Shown here in pieces: positions 1 through 8,583 of a stretch of 15,448 bases of DNA. The first letter of the stretch is position 1. Each line of letters begins with the position of its first letter. Under the pieces are notes generated by a model. The model made no database searches, was not told the DNA's origin, and saw only the letters and a program-made list of their open reading frames with translations. The position numbers and the translations under genes are program-made. Origin of the DNA: Auxenochlorella pyrenoidosa (taxonomy: Eukaryota; Chlorophyta; Trebouxiophyceae; Chlorellales; Chlorellaceae); NCBI GenBank assembly GCA_001430745.1, contig KQ481970.1, positions 75,391 through 90,838 on the forward strand. The letters run 5' to 3'.

Positions 1-10
1 ACCACCCACC

Positions 11-47
11 CACACACACACACACATACACACACACACACACACAC
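11..47. repeat. (CA)n microsatellite with one TA interruption
   Basis: An almost pure CA dinucleotide run with a single TA unit at about 27-28. It lies just beyond the donor site at 69/68 of the minus-strand gene, so it is probably intronic ((TG)n on the sense strand). Confidence 0.95.
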
Positions 48-69
48 GTGTACCCCCTCAGGCCCGCAC

Positions 70-1238
70 CTGAGGCGCATGGCATCGCCCTCGGTGCGCT
101 CGGCCAAAAAGGAGAGCTCCCGGCAGGCGCCTCCCACGGCAAAGTCCACCAGCGTCAGGCGCAGCACACCCCAGTCTGCAGCGAATGGCGGTTGGAGGGC
201 GCGACAGCGGGGGCGGGCCAGGCTCAGGGCTGGGCGGTGCATTGCAGCACCCATGCAGCGCCACAGCCAACTGCACCTGCTGGCCGGCGCCGCCCCTGCC
301 CAGCCAGAAGCGGCCGCGCAGCATGCAGCAGTGGGGGCGATCGCAGTGTGGCAGCGGCGGCGGCGCTGCGAGCCAAGCAGCCCGGTGCCCAGCCGGCCCG
401 GCCTTCCCTGCTTACCTGCATCCCGCGTGCACTCCCGCCCCGCCACCACAACCTCCCCCATGAGGCCGAACGATCGTCTTCTGCCGCCACCTGAGAGCGC
501 AGAGGGCGCGCACACGAGGTGGCCTGCAGGCAGGCAGGCAGGCAAGGTTGTCAGGAGCAGCAGGCCCTGCTTTGCAACAGCACCTTATGCCAGCACAGCA
601 GGTCCAGCATCATCATTCCTGAGGTCCAATAGTTTGCCACTGTGCGGCAAAAGTTTGCATGCAGATGCGCCTCCTGCCGCACGGCCGATGCACTGCGCAC
701 TATTATGGGCAGCCTGCTCCTACGACCACTCGCCTGTGATGCTGCCGTTGGGGAGCAGCGCCAGGTACGCTGTGCCCTCCAGCTCTGCGGCATGCTCGCC
801 TTGCTCCGCTGCCGCAGCATCCGGCTCCCCCACGCTACCGCCGCGCACGGGTGGCGGAAAGGCGCCGCCGGCCGGGTGCGCCGCCGCCGACTCGCCCTCG
901 CCCGCCTCCTTGCGTTTCTTTGTGAGCCAGCCGTCGCCTGCAGCGGGTGCTGCTGCGGCAGCCGCTGCCGCACTGGGCAGCCGTAGTGGTTCTGCTGCGT
1001 GTCCTTCCGCCTCTGCTGCTCCGATTGTCATGGCATCCGGTTGCGAAACCGTGCCTGCAACCGGTGCCGACGGCCCGCTGCCGCCGTCGACGTCGCTGCG
1101 GACAACGAGCGGCATTTCCACGATGCTGTAGCCCGCTGGCCCCTCATCCGCCTGCCTCTGCTCCTCCCGGTCCTGCCAAGGGCTGACAGAGAAGTAGCTA
1201 GGTACGCCGATCGCGGCTCTGGCTCGGGGCTTTGGCAT
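70..1238 (-). CDS. Hypothetical multi-exon protein, 5' part (runs off the left edge)
   Basis: I do not recognise this family. Three exons can be joined on the minus strand. The first runs from the first in-frame ATG at 1238 to about 734 or 730, the second from 490 (or 480) to 416 with a GTAAGC donor, and the third from 175 to 70 with a TGCAG acceptor and a GTGCGG donor. Phases agree: exon 2 ends with one base and exon 3 supplies two, giving a smooth junction (ECTRDA joined to DWGVLRLTLVDF). Exon 1 encodes a low-complexity region with an alanine run and a basic KKRK patch that could be a nuclear localisation signal. Exons 2 and 3 look like a compact folded domain (FGLMGEVVVAG; VDFAVGGACRELSFLAER). 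The exon 1 donor is ambiguous: a GC donor after CAG at 734 pairs with the acceptor at 490, and a GT donor at 730 pairs with the acceptor at 480. Both keep frame. The start is the weakest part of the model. Function unknown. Confidence 0.55.
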
Positions 1239-1669
1239 AGGCGCCGGATTTCGCGCCGCGCAGTGATGGCTAGGGGGATGGATGCGATGAGAGCGCGCAG
1301 AGGTGCGCAAAGGGATCGATCGGCAAAGGCACAGGCAGCAGCGGTAGGCGCGCGCTGGGCGCGGCAGGCGGGAACACAGGGGTCAGCCGGGGCCTGCATC
1401 TGCTGGGCATTCCCTGGTGTCGGTCCTCATGTGACATGCTCGTGTGAAGCATGGTGTTAAGTGCACTGCCTGCCTTGAAACCCCGCACAGCAAGCCTGCC
1501 AGCATCCTCGATGTCAGTTGGCTTGCCTTCACAGTGGCCGCATGGGTGCTGAGCTGAGCAGCAGATGAGCAGGGTCATCCACCCCCCCGCCGTTGTAAAT
1601 GGTAGCGACATGCAACAAACGCAAGCGTTGTAATTCCAGCAGGCATCTATCAATCATCAGTGCAGCCCC
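1239..1669. other. Intergenic stretch with an LRR remnant and the start of the duplicated unit
   Basis: Upstream of the unknown minus-strand gene and downstream of the first F-box/LRR gene. On the plus strand 1391-1414 reads GLHLLGIP, matching the end of an LRR exon better preserved at 5842-5910. From there to about 1500 the DNA aligns by eye with 5880-5970, including the near-identical CTGCCTGCC...GAAACCCCGCAC block. I see no other gene here. Confidence 0.55.
1391..1414 (+). pseudogene. Fragment of an LRR terminal exon
   Basis: A short plus-strand reading (GLHLLGIP) that aligns with the terminal LRR exon at 5842-5910 (LHTLHLSGIPP). The flanking DNA is also alignable, but the stop is not in the equivalent frame, so this is probably the decayed 3' end of a plus-strand F-box/LRR gene that preceded the first unit. 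Confidence 0.4.
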
Positions 1670-3736
1670 TCAGCCGATATAGCAAAACTGTGCACCACCC
1701 AGCATGAATCGCAGACTTGGCAGGCGCCGCCGCAGCTGCTCCACCAGGCCCCTGTTGCTTTGGGTGCCACCCAGCGACAGGCAGCGAAGCCGCGGCAGGC
1801 CGGCCAGCACATCCACAGGAGCCTGGGTCAGCTGCAGCTGCTCATTGTCTGCCAGCAGCAGTCTCTCGAGGCGGCTGGCTGCGGCAAGGTTTGGCGGCAG
1901 GGCAGTCAGGGCGTTGCCTCCCAGGTTGAGCTCTGTCAGGCCTGCATGCGCGGGACAGGCGGGCCTTATGTCGCCTGTTAGTGTGTAAAGCAGCGCCAGG
2001 CATGCACACCAGGATGCGAGTTGCCAGCGGCTGGTGGAGCATGCAAGGGTCTGCAATACCCCTCCTGGACGCCCCTCACCTGCCAGCGGCAGCCCCTCAG
2101 GCAGGCGGGGCACCCCGCTGAACACCACGGCCAAGTCCTCCAGCTGCTGCAGCGTGGTCACTGCTGGAGGCAGTCCGGAGCGCAGGCAGCACATCGGCCC
2201 GTTGGGGCCCCCCCTGGAGCCGCCACCCACAAAGTGCAGGCGGCGCAGGCGGGGCGTCAGCGACAGCAGCGCGCCCAGAGCGTCGCGCAGTGCCCCGTCT
2301 GTCCCGACCGTGTGCTCGAAACAGTCGTACAGCATCAGGTGGGTGAGCGGCGCCAGCAGGGCGCGGCAGGCGCCGCCAAAGCTGCCGGCTGTGAGGCTGC
2401 AGTCAGACAGGTGGAGGTCTGCCAGGCTGGCGCCATGCGGGGGCAGCAGCGCTTGCAGCAGGGCGGGCAGCACCCCCTGTCGACCAAGGTTGGCGCTCCG
2501 CAGCGTGATGCGCGCGCGGGCTGGCTGCCCAGCCTGCGAGGGCGGCCTCAGCTGAAGCTGTGCGTGGTTCCGCTCGACGTCATCCTCCAGCTCATCAACA
2601 AAGTGGCACACCAGGCCGCCAGGCAGCTGCAGGGGCAAGGGCTCAGGGGCAGCGGGGGTGAGCAAGCCAGGCAATGCTGGGTTGCAGCATGAAGCATTCA
2701 ATCTCTTTCTGAGGCTGCGCATGTGCAGGGAGCCTGCAGCAACGGCGCCTCTACCTGCACCCACTCACCCGCATGGAGCGCGCATGCAAGGTGATCCGCT
2801 GAATGCGAGGGAAGGTGGATGCTGGCAGCAATGCCAGCCCTGCTCCAGAGCTGTCTTCTTCACACAGCTTCAGGCAGGTGAGCTGCCCAGAGAGTGCAGC
2901 AAGGGGCTGGGTGTCGTGCAGCGGGCGATCCGAGTGCAGCTGTAGTGTGTTCAGCGTGGCAAGGCCGCCGATGGCAGCCAGCACACCAGAGGGGATGCTG
3001 CGTGCAGACAGCTTTAGCTGGAGCAGGGGGAGGCGCGCGAGCAGGGCTGGCATGCCCGCTGGCAGGCTGCAGCCTTCAGCGTCGATGGTGAGGGCCTCCA
3101 GCTGGCTGTGGCGGCGCAGCTCTGACGCCAACGCCTCTGTGAGGCGCAGCCCGTCAAGGGTGAGTGTGCGCAGCGACGCGGGGCTCAGGCTGCGCAGCAC
3201 GCCCGCCAGGCGGGCATCCACCGCGGCTTCATGTGCCTGCTGCCCAAAAATGCCGAACCCTTCAAGCTTGAGGCGCTGCACCAGGTGCCCCGTGCGCTGC
3301 AGCTGCCCTGCCAGTGTATCAAGCCGCCGCAGCAGCGCCTGGCCGTCTCCCCGAAGCTCCAGAACCACATGCAGGTCGGCCCACACGCTGTGCTCGCTGA
3401 AGAAGACGCGGCACCAGCGCTTGCACACCAGCGCCGGGCTGCTGGGATAGGAGGAGGCACCCAACGCGCAGGCCGCCTGGGTGGCCGTTCAAAGGGTCGC
3501 CTGCCTCCCTGCCCCCCCTTCCTTCCATCAGATCAGGGAATCTTCTGCAAGGCCACCCACCTTGCGTGCCGCATCGGCATCCTTTCAGTCGTCGCCGCCA
3601 GGATGGCTCCCAGCAGGGCGTCAGGCAGCTGGTCGAAGGGGTTGCTGCCGCGCTGCAGCTGAGACTTGGCAGCCACCAAAGGCTGCTGCTGCGGCGGCGG
3701 CGACTGGGTCAGCATGGCTTTGCTCGCAGTGGACAT
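1670..3736 (-). CDS. F-box/LRR protein, copy 1 (four exons, about 554 aa)
   Basis: Exons on the minus strand: 3736-3561, 3438-2769, 2626-2080 and 1941-1670. All introns are GT-AG (122, 142 and 138 nt) and phases match. The start ATG at 3736 is shared with the paralogue at 8165. Splicing exon 1 to exon 2 rebuilds an F-box at residues about 36-81: LPDALLGAIL, then PALVCKRWCRVFF, then SVWADL. Intron 1 contains in-frame stops, so reading through it is excluded. The rest is LRR: segments such as LRTLTLDGLRL, LEALTI, LATLNTLQLHS, LADLHLSDCSLT, LTHLMLYDC, and a typical plant-like repeat created by the last splice (LTELNLGGNALTALPPNL). F-box proteins usually dock to SKP1 by the F-box and bind a substrate through the LRRs within SCF ubiquitin ligases; that role is inferred and the substrate is unknown. 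The product ends in ...FCYIG, shorter than copy 2. A CTG repeat lies just upstream of the ATG. Confidence 0.82.
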
Positions 3737-4129
3737 GCTGCGACAGCAGCAGCAGCAGCAGTCCCAGCCGGCCTAAGCCCACTGCCGTTGTGAGGGGCAG
3801 GCAGGGAGCAGCAGAGGGGTCTACGGCTAGTGAGGTTGGGCTGCCTGGGCTTTGGACGGGCTTGATGCTGCCTCAAACGTTGCTGCTGCCACAGTCAGCT
3901 AGATTGTGGAGGCCCTGCTTGCTGGCTGATGGGGAGGAACGCAGATGGCCACAATGGGGAGGAGCTCAGCTTCCTGCTCTGGCTGTTGTGTTGCCCGGCT
4001 TCTGGCTCTGCACTGCTTGGCCATGGCAGTGACCAGGAGGCCAGTGCCTTTAAGAATTCAAACCTTGGTTTCTACCGTTTCTGGCGGCCAAAAACCCTTG
4101 CCTCCGTGACAAGGGCTGGTCCTGCTGCC
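3737..4129. promoter_or_regulatory. Divergent intergenic region, copy 1
   Basis: This DNA lies between the minus-strand ATG at 3736 and the plus-strand ATG at 4130, so it should hold both 5' UTRs and promoters. It begins with a CAG/CTG repeat (3749-3761) directly upstream of the minus-strand start. About 245 nt (roughly 3779-4022) match 8208-8450 with only about ten substitutions and two small indels by eye, including about 84 identical bases in a row. I cannot identify a TATA box or a named element. Confidence 0.6.
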
Positions 4130-4620
4130 ATGAGCCCGCCAGCACCTGGCCCCAAGCTGCGACGTCCCTGCGGCGGCACAGCTGCTGCTGCTCCCGGGCG
4201 CCGCGCTGACCTCCGCATCGAGTCTCTGCCTGACGAGAGCCTGGCATTCATCTGTAGCCACCTGTGTACTGCGTATGCGCAGCAATCTATGCTCCCCTTC
4301 CCACCCATGCTTCCATTCTTGTTGCAACACGCGCCCTTGCCCTTCCCGCGTGACATAGCTAGCGCCGGTGCTCTTTGCATGGCTGACCCAGCTGCAAGCA
4401 CTGGAGCTGTCAAGTGCCCCATCTCCCTAAACCTATGTGGCGTGCCCCCGGCCTCCCTCACAAAGCTGTGGCTGAGCTCCCTCGACTAAGAGCCGGCGGG
4501 CAGAGCAGGTGGGTTCAAGGGGATGGGGATGAGGCGTCGCGTCATAAGCCCCATGAAAGGCCTCCCAGTATGGCTGCACTGAGCAAGCTAACCCGAGTCT
4601 GCATATGTCCAATCCTGGCC
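4130..4620 (+). pseudogene. Divergent F-box/LRR gene relic, copy 1 (5' part)
   Basis: The ATG at 4130 opens a reading frame with a basic, alanine-rich leader and then LRIESLPDESLAFICSHL, the first half of an F-box. Downstream pieces look like LRR exons: after a CAG acceptor near 4404 the DNA reads LQALELSSAPS and then stops, and in another frame 4441-4489 reads VPPASLTKLWLSSLD and a stop. The VCKRW-like second half of the F-box is not visible. Similarity to the copy 2 relic continues to about 4620, where the LINE begins. The start and the F-box half are intact, but the gene appears truncated and frame-broken. A short functional product cannot be excluded. Confidence 0.55.
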
Positions 4621-4621
4621 T

Positions 4622-5633
4622 GACCATGTCCACCTGCGGCTGTTCAGCTCGCTGGTCGACTCGGTGCTCTCCTACGGCACCGAGGTGTGGGGCATGCAGC
4701 TGGCAGCCAAAGCAGCCACAGCAGGCGGCAGCACAGGCTGCGCTGCAGAAAAGCTGCACCTTGACTTCCTCCGCAACCTGTTGGGCGTGCGCCAGAGCAC
4801 ACCCAGCCTCGTGGTGCTGGCTGAGACTGGTGAGCGGCCGCTGTGGGCGCGCTGGCTGCTCCGGGCTGCGCGCCTGTGGAACCGGCTGCTGGCAGCAGGG
4901 AACGGCAACCTGGCGCAGCAGGCACTGCTTGCCAGCGCGGCCCTAACCGTAGCGCCTGGCAGCCGACAGCCGGCGCGCCAACCTTGGGCCCAGCAGCTGG
5001 CAGCAGGCCTAGCAGCAGCAGGGGTGCAGCTGGACCTCACCAACCCCCGCCCAATCAGCCTGGCAGCGCTCCGAGAGGGCTGCCAAACGCGGCAGCTCCA
5101 GCAGCTGCAGGAAGCGGCCTCTCGCCCTGGCGCCAGCAAGCTGCAGCACTACATGCTGGGCGTGCAGGGCAGCCAGCTGGAGGCAGCGAGCGTGTGGAAA
5201 CCTGCAGCCTACCTGACCGGCGTGCGCGAGCGGTGCCGCCGGGAGGCACTGGCCCAGTGGGTCACAGGCTCCCACTGGGGGGGCCGAAGAGACTGGGCGG
5301 TACCAGCACCTGCCCCGGGAACAGCGGCTCTGCCCCTGCTGCTGTGGTGGCACAGAGACGGTTGCACACATGGTTTTCCACTGCCCACTGTACGCAGCCC
5401 TGCGTGCCCGCTTCTCAGTGCTGTTTGAGCCTGGCCACTCCACACTGCATGCTTTCTTCCAACAGTCGCCCCCTCACCTAGCCAGCTTTGCTGCCGCCTG
5501 CCGCTGCCTGTGGCAGGAGGCCGCCTCCGCTCTGGGCGACACATACCCTGTACCCACCACTCACAGCCCACCCCCTGCAAACCCACTCACCCCCACCTTG
5601 TCTGAACAGCCCCCCACATCGCCCCCCACCTGA
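4622..5633 (+). pseudogene. LINE ORF2 C-terminal fragment, frameshifted
   Basis: Two reading frames together give the end of a LINE ORF2 protein. The first frame stays open to about 5280 (GTEVWG, RNLLGV, AETGERPL, then an alanine/glutamine-rich middle, then EALAQWVTGSHW). The second frame starts effectively after the G-run at 5277-5283 (GAEETGRYQHLPREQRLCP) and carries the Cys/His cluster C-P-C-C...H-M-V-F-H-C. Reading across the run needs a one-base shift, so one indel in the homopolymer explains the break. It ends at the TGA at 5631-5633. No start codon of its own is expected, because the element is 5'-truncated. Confidence 0.75.
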
Positions 5634-5713
5634 CCCGTTTTGTGTACAGTATGAGCTTTGGACTCCACTGCGTCCCCTTGTACCCTGTCCCCCCTCCCTT
5701 TGTTCTCCCCAGT

Positions 5714-5731
5714 CCCAAGCTGTCTCTTGGG
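5714..5731 (+). other. Hairpin near the LINE 3' end
   Basis: Arms CCCAAG (5714-5719) and CTTGGG (5726-5731) pair perfectly across a six-base loop, about 50 nt before the CAAG tail. Some LINE reverse transcriptases recognise a 3' stem-loop in their RNA; that role here is only inferred. Confidence 0.5.
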
Positions 5732-5779
5732 GGTCTGTGTCGCAAGTTCCGTTGCGGATAGACAGACTTTAAGCCCAAA

Positions 5780-5807
5780 CAAGCAAGCAAGCAAGCAAGC
5801 AAGCAAG
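5780..5807 (+). repeat. (CAAG)7 microsatellite, likely LINE 3' tail
   Basis: Seven perfect CAAG units. It lies at the end of the LINE 3' UTR and just before sequence that belongs to the interrupted LRR gene, so it best fits a simple-repeat tail of the element rather than an independent microsatellite. Confidence 0.85.
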
Positions 5808-5841
5808 CCTGCCCCTTGCCCACCACACACCACCCACGCAG

Positions 5842-5910
5842 CTGGAGGGATCTGTCCGGCTGCACACGCTGCACCTGTCGGGCATACCTCCAGCAAAGGT
5901 CCTCAGTTGA
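5842..5910 (+). pseudogene. Terminal LRR exon of the LINE-interrupted plus-strand F-box/LRR gene
   Basis: A CAG acceptor (5839-5841) is followed by 22 open codons ending in TGA at 5908-5910. They encode an LRR-like segment (VRLHTLHLSGIPP). It is homologous to the fragment at 1391-1414 and sits where the 3' end of the copy 1 plus-strand gene should be, on the far side of the LINE. It converges tail to tail with the minus-strand gene ending at 6092. It could still be spliced if the LINE lies in an intron, but the upstream exons look broken. Confidence 0.5.
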
Positions 5911-6052
5911 CACACTCTTTTGAAACATGACATTTAGTGCAATGCCTGCCTTTGAAACCCCGCACGCCAAGCCAGCCAGGATGTTCGTCGTCAGATGGCT
6001 GTGTGGTACAGTCCAGCAGGGGTCGATCACCGCCAAATTTAAGGGTAGTGAC

Positions 6053-6057
6053 TTACA
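6053..6057 (-). terminator. Putative TGTAA poly(A) signal of F-box/LRR copy 2
   Basis: TGTAA on the minus strand, about 35 nt after the stop of the copy 2 gene. TGTAA is the usual polyadenylation signal in Chlamydomonas and related green algae. The equivalent position downstream of copy 1 does not contain it. Confidence 0.4.
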
Positions 6058-6091
6058 GGAAATGCAAGCATTGAACTTGAGCAGGCGTCTG

Positions 6092-8165
6092 TCAATCATC
6101 AGTGCATGCCTTGAGCCCAATATGGCATTCTGCAGACCCCTGCAGGATATCCAAGTCTGGCGAGCGTCGCCGCAGCTGCTCCACCAAGCCCTGGTTGCTC
6201 TGGCTGCCATCCAGCTTCAGCAAGCGAAGACGTGGCAGGCTTGCCAGCACATTCGCTGAAGCCTGGGTCAGCAGCAGCTGCTCATTGTCTGCCAGCTGCA
6301 GTCTCTCGAGGCGGCTGGCCGCGGCGAGGTTTGGGGGCAGGCCAGTCAGCGCGTTGCCTCCCAGGTTGAGCTCTGTCAGACCTGCATGCGCGAGACCAGG
6401 GGAGTGTCTGTTGCTTCTGTGTGTGCAATGCACCTCCAGGCATGCAAACCAGGATACAAGTTGCAGCAGCTGGTGGAGACTGCTATGCGCTGGCCCTCCC
6501 AGCCCTTCCCCTCACCCGCCAGCAGCAGGCCCTCGGGCAGGCTGGGGATCCGGCCGAACACCACGATCAAGTGCTCCAGTTGCTGCAGGGCGGCCACGGC
6601 TGGGGGCAACCCAGAGCTCAAACAGTGGCCCGGTGCGTCGTCGCCCCAAGGGGAGCCGGCGCCCATAAAGTGCAGGCGGCGCAGGCAGGGCGTCAGCGAG
6701 AGCAGCACGCCCAGCGCGCGCTGCAGGGCGGCGTCTGTCCAGGCTGTGTGCTCGTAACAGTCTTTCAGCATCAGGTGGGTGAGCGGCGCCAGCAGGGCGC
6801 GGCAGGCGGGGCCGGCAAAGCTGTCGGCTGTGACCCAGCAGTCGTCCAGGTCGAGGGCTGCCAGGCTGGCGCCACGCGACGGCAGCAGCGCGCCCAGCAG
6901 GGTGGGCAGCGCCCCCTGTCCATCGAGGTCGGCGTTCTGGAGCAGGACGCACGCGCGGGCTGGCTGCCCAGCCTGTGGGGGCGGCCTCAGCTGAAGCTCC
7001 ACGTTGTTCCACTCGTCCGTGGCGGTCGGCACATCCCCGAAGTGGAACGAGCGGCCGCCAGGCAGCTGCAGGGGCGAGGGGTCGGGGCCGGCAAGGTTTG
7101 CAAGCTTGGCTGTTGAGGTGTCAGCAGCGTGACGTCTCCCTCCGAGGCTGCGCATAGAGCCTGCAATGACGATTGATGCCTCTACCCGCACCCACTCACA
7201 CACATGGAGGGTGCGCGCAAGGTGAGCCGTTTGATGCAAGGGAAAGCGGACACCGGCAGCACTGCCAGCCCTGTAGCAGAGCTGACTTCTTCAGACAGCT
7301 TTAGACAGGTGAGCTGCCCAGCGAGTGCAGCAAGGGGCTGGGTGTCTGGCAGCGGGTCCCACGAGTGCAGCTCCAGCGTGTCGAGTGTGGCAAGGCTTCC
7401 AATGGCAGCCAGCACACCGGAGGGGATGCTCCGTGCAGACAGCTCCAGCGAGAGCAGGGGGTGGGGTGCAAGCAGGGCTGGCATGCCCGCTGGCAGGCCG
7501 TAGTGCTCGCTTTCATAGAGGGTGAGGGCCTCCAGCTGGCTCTGGCCGCTCAGCTCTGATGCTGCCTCATCTGTCAGGCGCAGCGCACAGAGGCTGAGCG
7601 TCCGCAGTGAGGCGGGGCCCAAGCATCGCAGCAGGCCCGGCAAGCGGGCATCGACTGCGGCTTCGTGCAATGCCTGATGCCTGATGAAAATCCCATCGAG
7701 ACTGAGGCGCCGCACCATGTGGCCTGTGCGCTGCAGCTGCCCTGCCAGCCTATCAAGCTGCCGCAGCAGCACCCCAATGTCGCTGGCATCCATCAGACAC
7801 ACATACAGGTCGGCCCACACGCTGTGCTCGCTGAAGAAGACGCGGCACCAGCGCTTGCACACCAGCGCCAGGCTGCAGGGAGAGGAGGAGGCACCCACCA
7901 TGTCAGGCCGCCTCTGGGCCTGCTTCAAGGGTGCCCGCCGCGCGGCCTCCCTTCCATCAAATTCGGGATCTCTCTGCACAGCCGCCCACCTTGCGTGCAG
8001 CGTTGGCACCCATCCAGTGGTTGCTGCGAGGATGGCTCCCAGCAAGGCGTCGGGCAGCAGGTCAAAAGGGTTGCTGCCGTGCTGCGGATGAGGCTTGGCA
8101 GGCACCAGAGGCCGAGGCGGCGGCGGCGGCGACTGGGTCGGCGTGGCGTTGCTCGCAGTGGACAT
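6092..8165 (-). CDS. F-box/LRR protein, copy 2 (four exons, about 562 aa)
   Basis: Exons on the minus strand: 8165-7990, 7872-7200, 7065-6516 and 6381-6092. Introns (117, 134 and 134 nt) sit at the same places and phases as in the paralogue at 1670-3736; exon 1 is the same length in both (176 nt). Splicing gives an F-box at residues about 36-81 (LPDALLGAIL ... LALVCKRWCRVFF ... SVWADL) followed by LRRs (LRTLSLCALRL, LEALTLYESE, LATLDTLELHS, LAALDLDDCWVT, LTHLMLKDCYEHT, LTELNLGGNALTGLPPNL, LERLQLADN). The C-terminus is longer than copy 1 (ends ...LKACTDD). Intron 1 has no stop and is a multiple of three, so a naive reading would insert 39 residues into the F-box; the paralogue, with stops in that intron, shows it is an intron. 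Likely an SCF substrate adaptor by family; substrate unknown. No disabling change was seen. Confidence 0.83.
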
Positions 8166-8583
8166 GCTGCGACAGCAACAGCAGCAGCAGTCCCAGCCGG
8201 CCTAAGCCCACTGCCGTTCTGAGGGGCAGGCAGGTAGCAGCACAGGGGTCTACGGCTAGTGAGGTTGGGCTGCCTGGGCTTTGGACGGGCTTGATGCTGC
8301 CTCAAACGTTGCTGCTGCCACAGTCAGCTTGATTGTGGAGGCCCTGGCTGCTGGCTGATGGGGAGGAAAGCAGATGGCCACGATGGAGGAGCTCAGCTTC
8401 CTAGCTCTGGCTGTTGTGTTGCCCGGCTTCTGGCTTTGCCCTGCTTGCTCAGGCTGCAGGCAGTGGCCAGCAGGCCAGCGCCCTGGAGAACTCAAACAAT
8501 GCAAACAGAAGACGAAGGTCTTCTTTTCTACCGTTTCTGGCAGCCAACAGCCTCGCCTGTTGCCAAGCGCTGGTCCTGCTGCC
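8166..8583. promoter_or_regulatory. Divergent intergenic region, copy 2
   Basis: Counterpart of 3737-4129, between the minus-strand ATG at 8165 and the position where the plus-strand start should be (8584-8586, CTG instead of ATG). The stretch 8208-8450 is about 95 percent identical by eye to copy 1. A CAG/CTG repeat abuts the minus-strand start here too, interrupted by one CAA. No named promoter element was recognised. Confidence 0.6.

Larger units (their letters stand above)
1390..4630. repeat. Duplicated unit, copy 1 (minus F-box/LRR gene plus divergent F-box relic)
   Basis: This segment aligns along its length with 5840-9130: same gene order, same four-exon structure of the minus-strand gene, a near-identical intergenic block (about 3737-4025), and similarity through the plus-strand F-box relic up to about 4620, where a LINE begins. 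Boundaries were set by eye. Copy 1 is separated from copy 2 by the LINE. Confidence 0.85.
4622..5807 (+). mobile_element. 5'-truncated non-LTR retrotransposon (LINE) remnant
   Basis: The plus strand encodes the region C-terminal to a reverse-transcriptase domain. The frame from about 4622 reads LFSSLVDSVLSYGTEVWG, then FLRNLLGVRQSTPS, VVLAETGERPLWARW and RLWNRLL, typical of the segment after the RT palm in LINE ORF2 proteins. A CCHC-type end follows in another frame (CPCC...ETVAHMVFHCPLY, about 5331-5396), with a stop at 5631-5633. The two frames are separated by one frameshift at a run of seven G (5277-5283). The catalytic RT motifs and endonuclease are absent, consistent with 5' truncation. 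A hairpin (5714-5731) and a (CAAG)7 tail (5780-5807) mark the likely 3' end. I could not find a convincing target-site duplication. The copy is defective and sits inside a plus-strand F-box/LRR relic. Confidence 0.82.

Noticed and set aside
79..1131. 350-codon open frame on the plus strand
   Set aside because: It is antisense to the minus-strand exons, is low in complexity, has no recognisable motif, and reflects GC-rich coding sequence read backwards.
2021..2692. Long plus-strand open frame opposite F-box/LRR copy 1
   Set aside because: Shadow of minus-strand exon 3, which has LRR motifs and an aligned paralogue; the plus reading has none.
5780..5807. CAAG repeat as a CRISPR-like or satellite array
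   Set aside because: It has a four-base unit with no spacers, and its position at the LINE 3' end explains it.
4620..5825. CCTGACCATGTCCAC (left) and CCTGCCCCTTGCCCAC (right) as a LINE target-site duplication
   Set aside because: They share only partial similarity and the right one has an extra base; the left junction cannot be fixed well enough.
7182..7239. Splice acceptor directly after the first CTGCAG/TTGCAG in intron 2 of the F-box/LRR genes
   Set aside because: The phase does not fit the GTGAGT donor and gives an early stop in copy 1; the acceptor before LPGG at 7065 and 2626 fits both copies.
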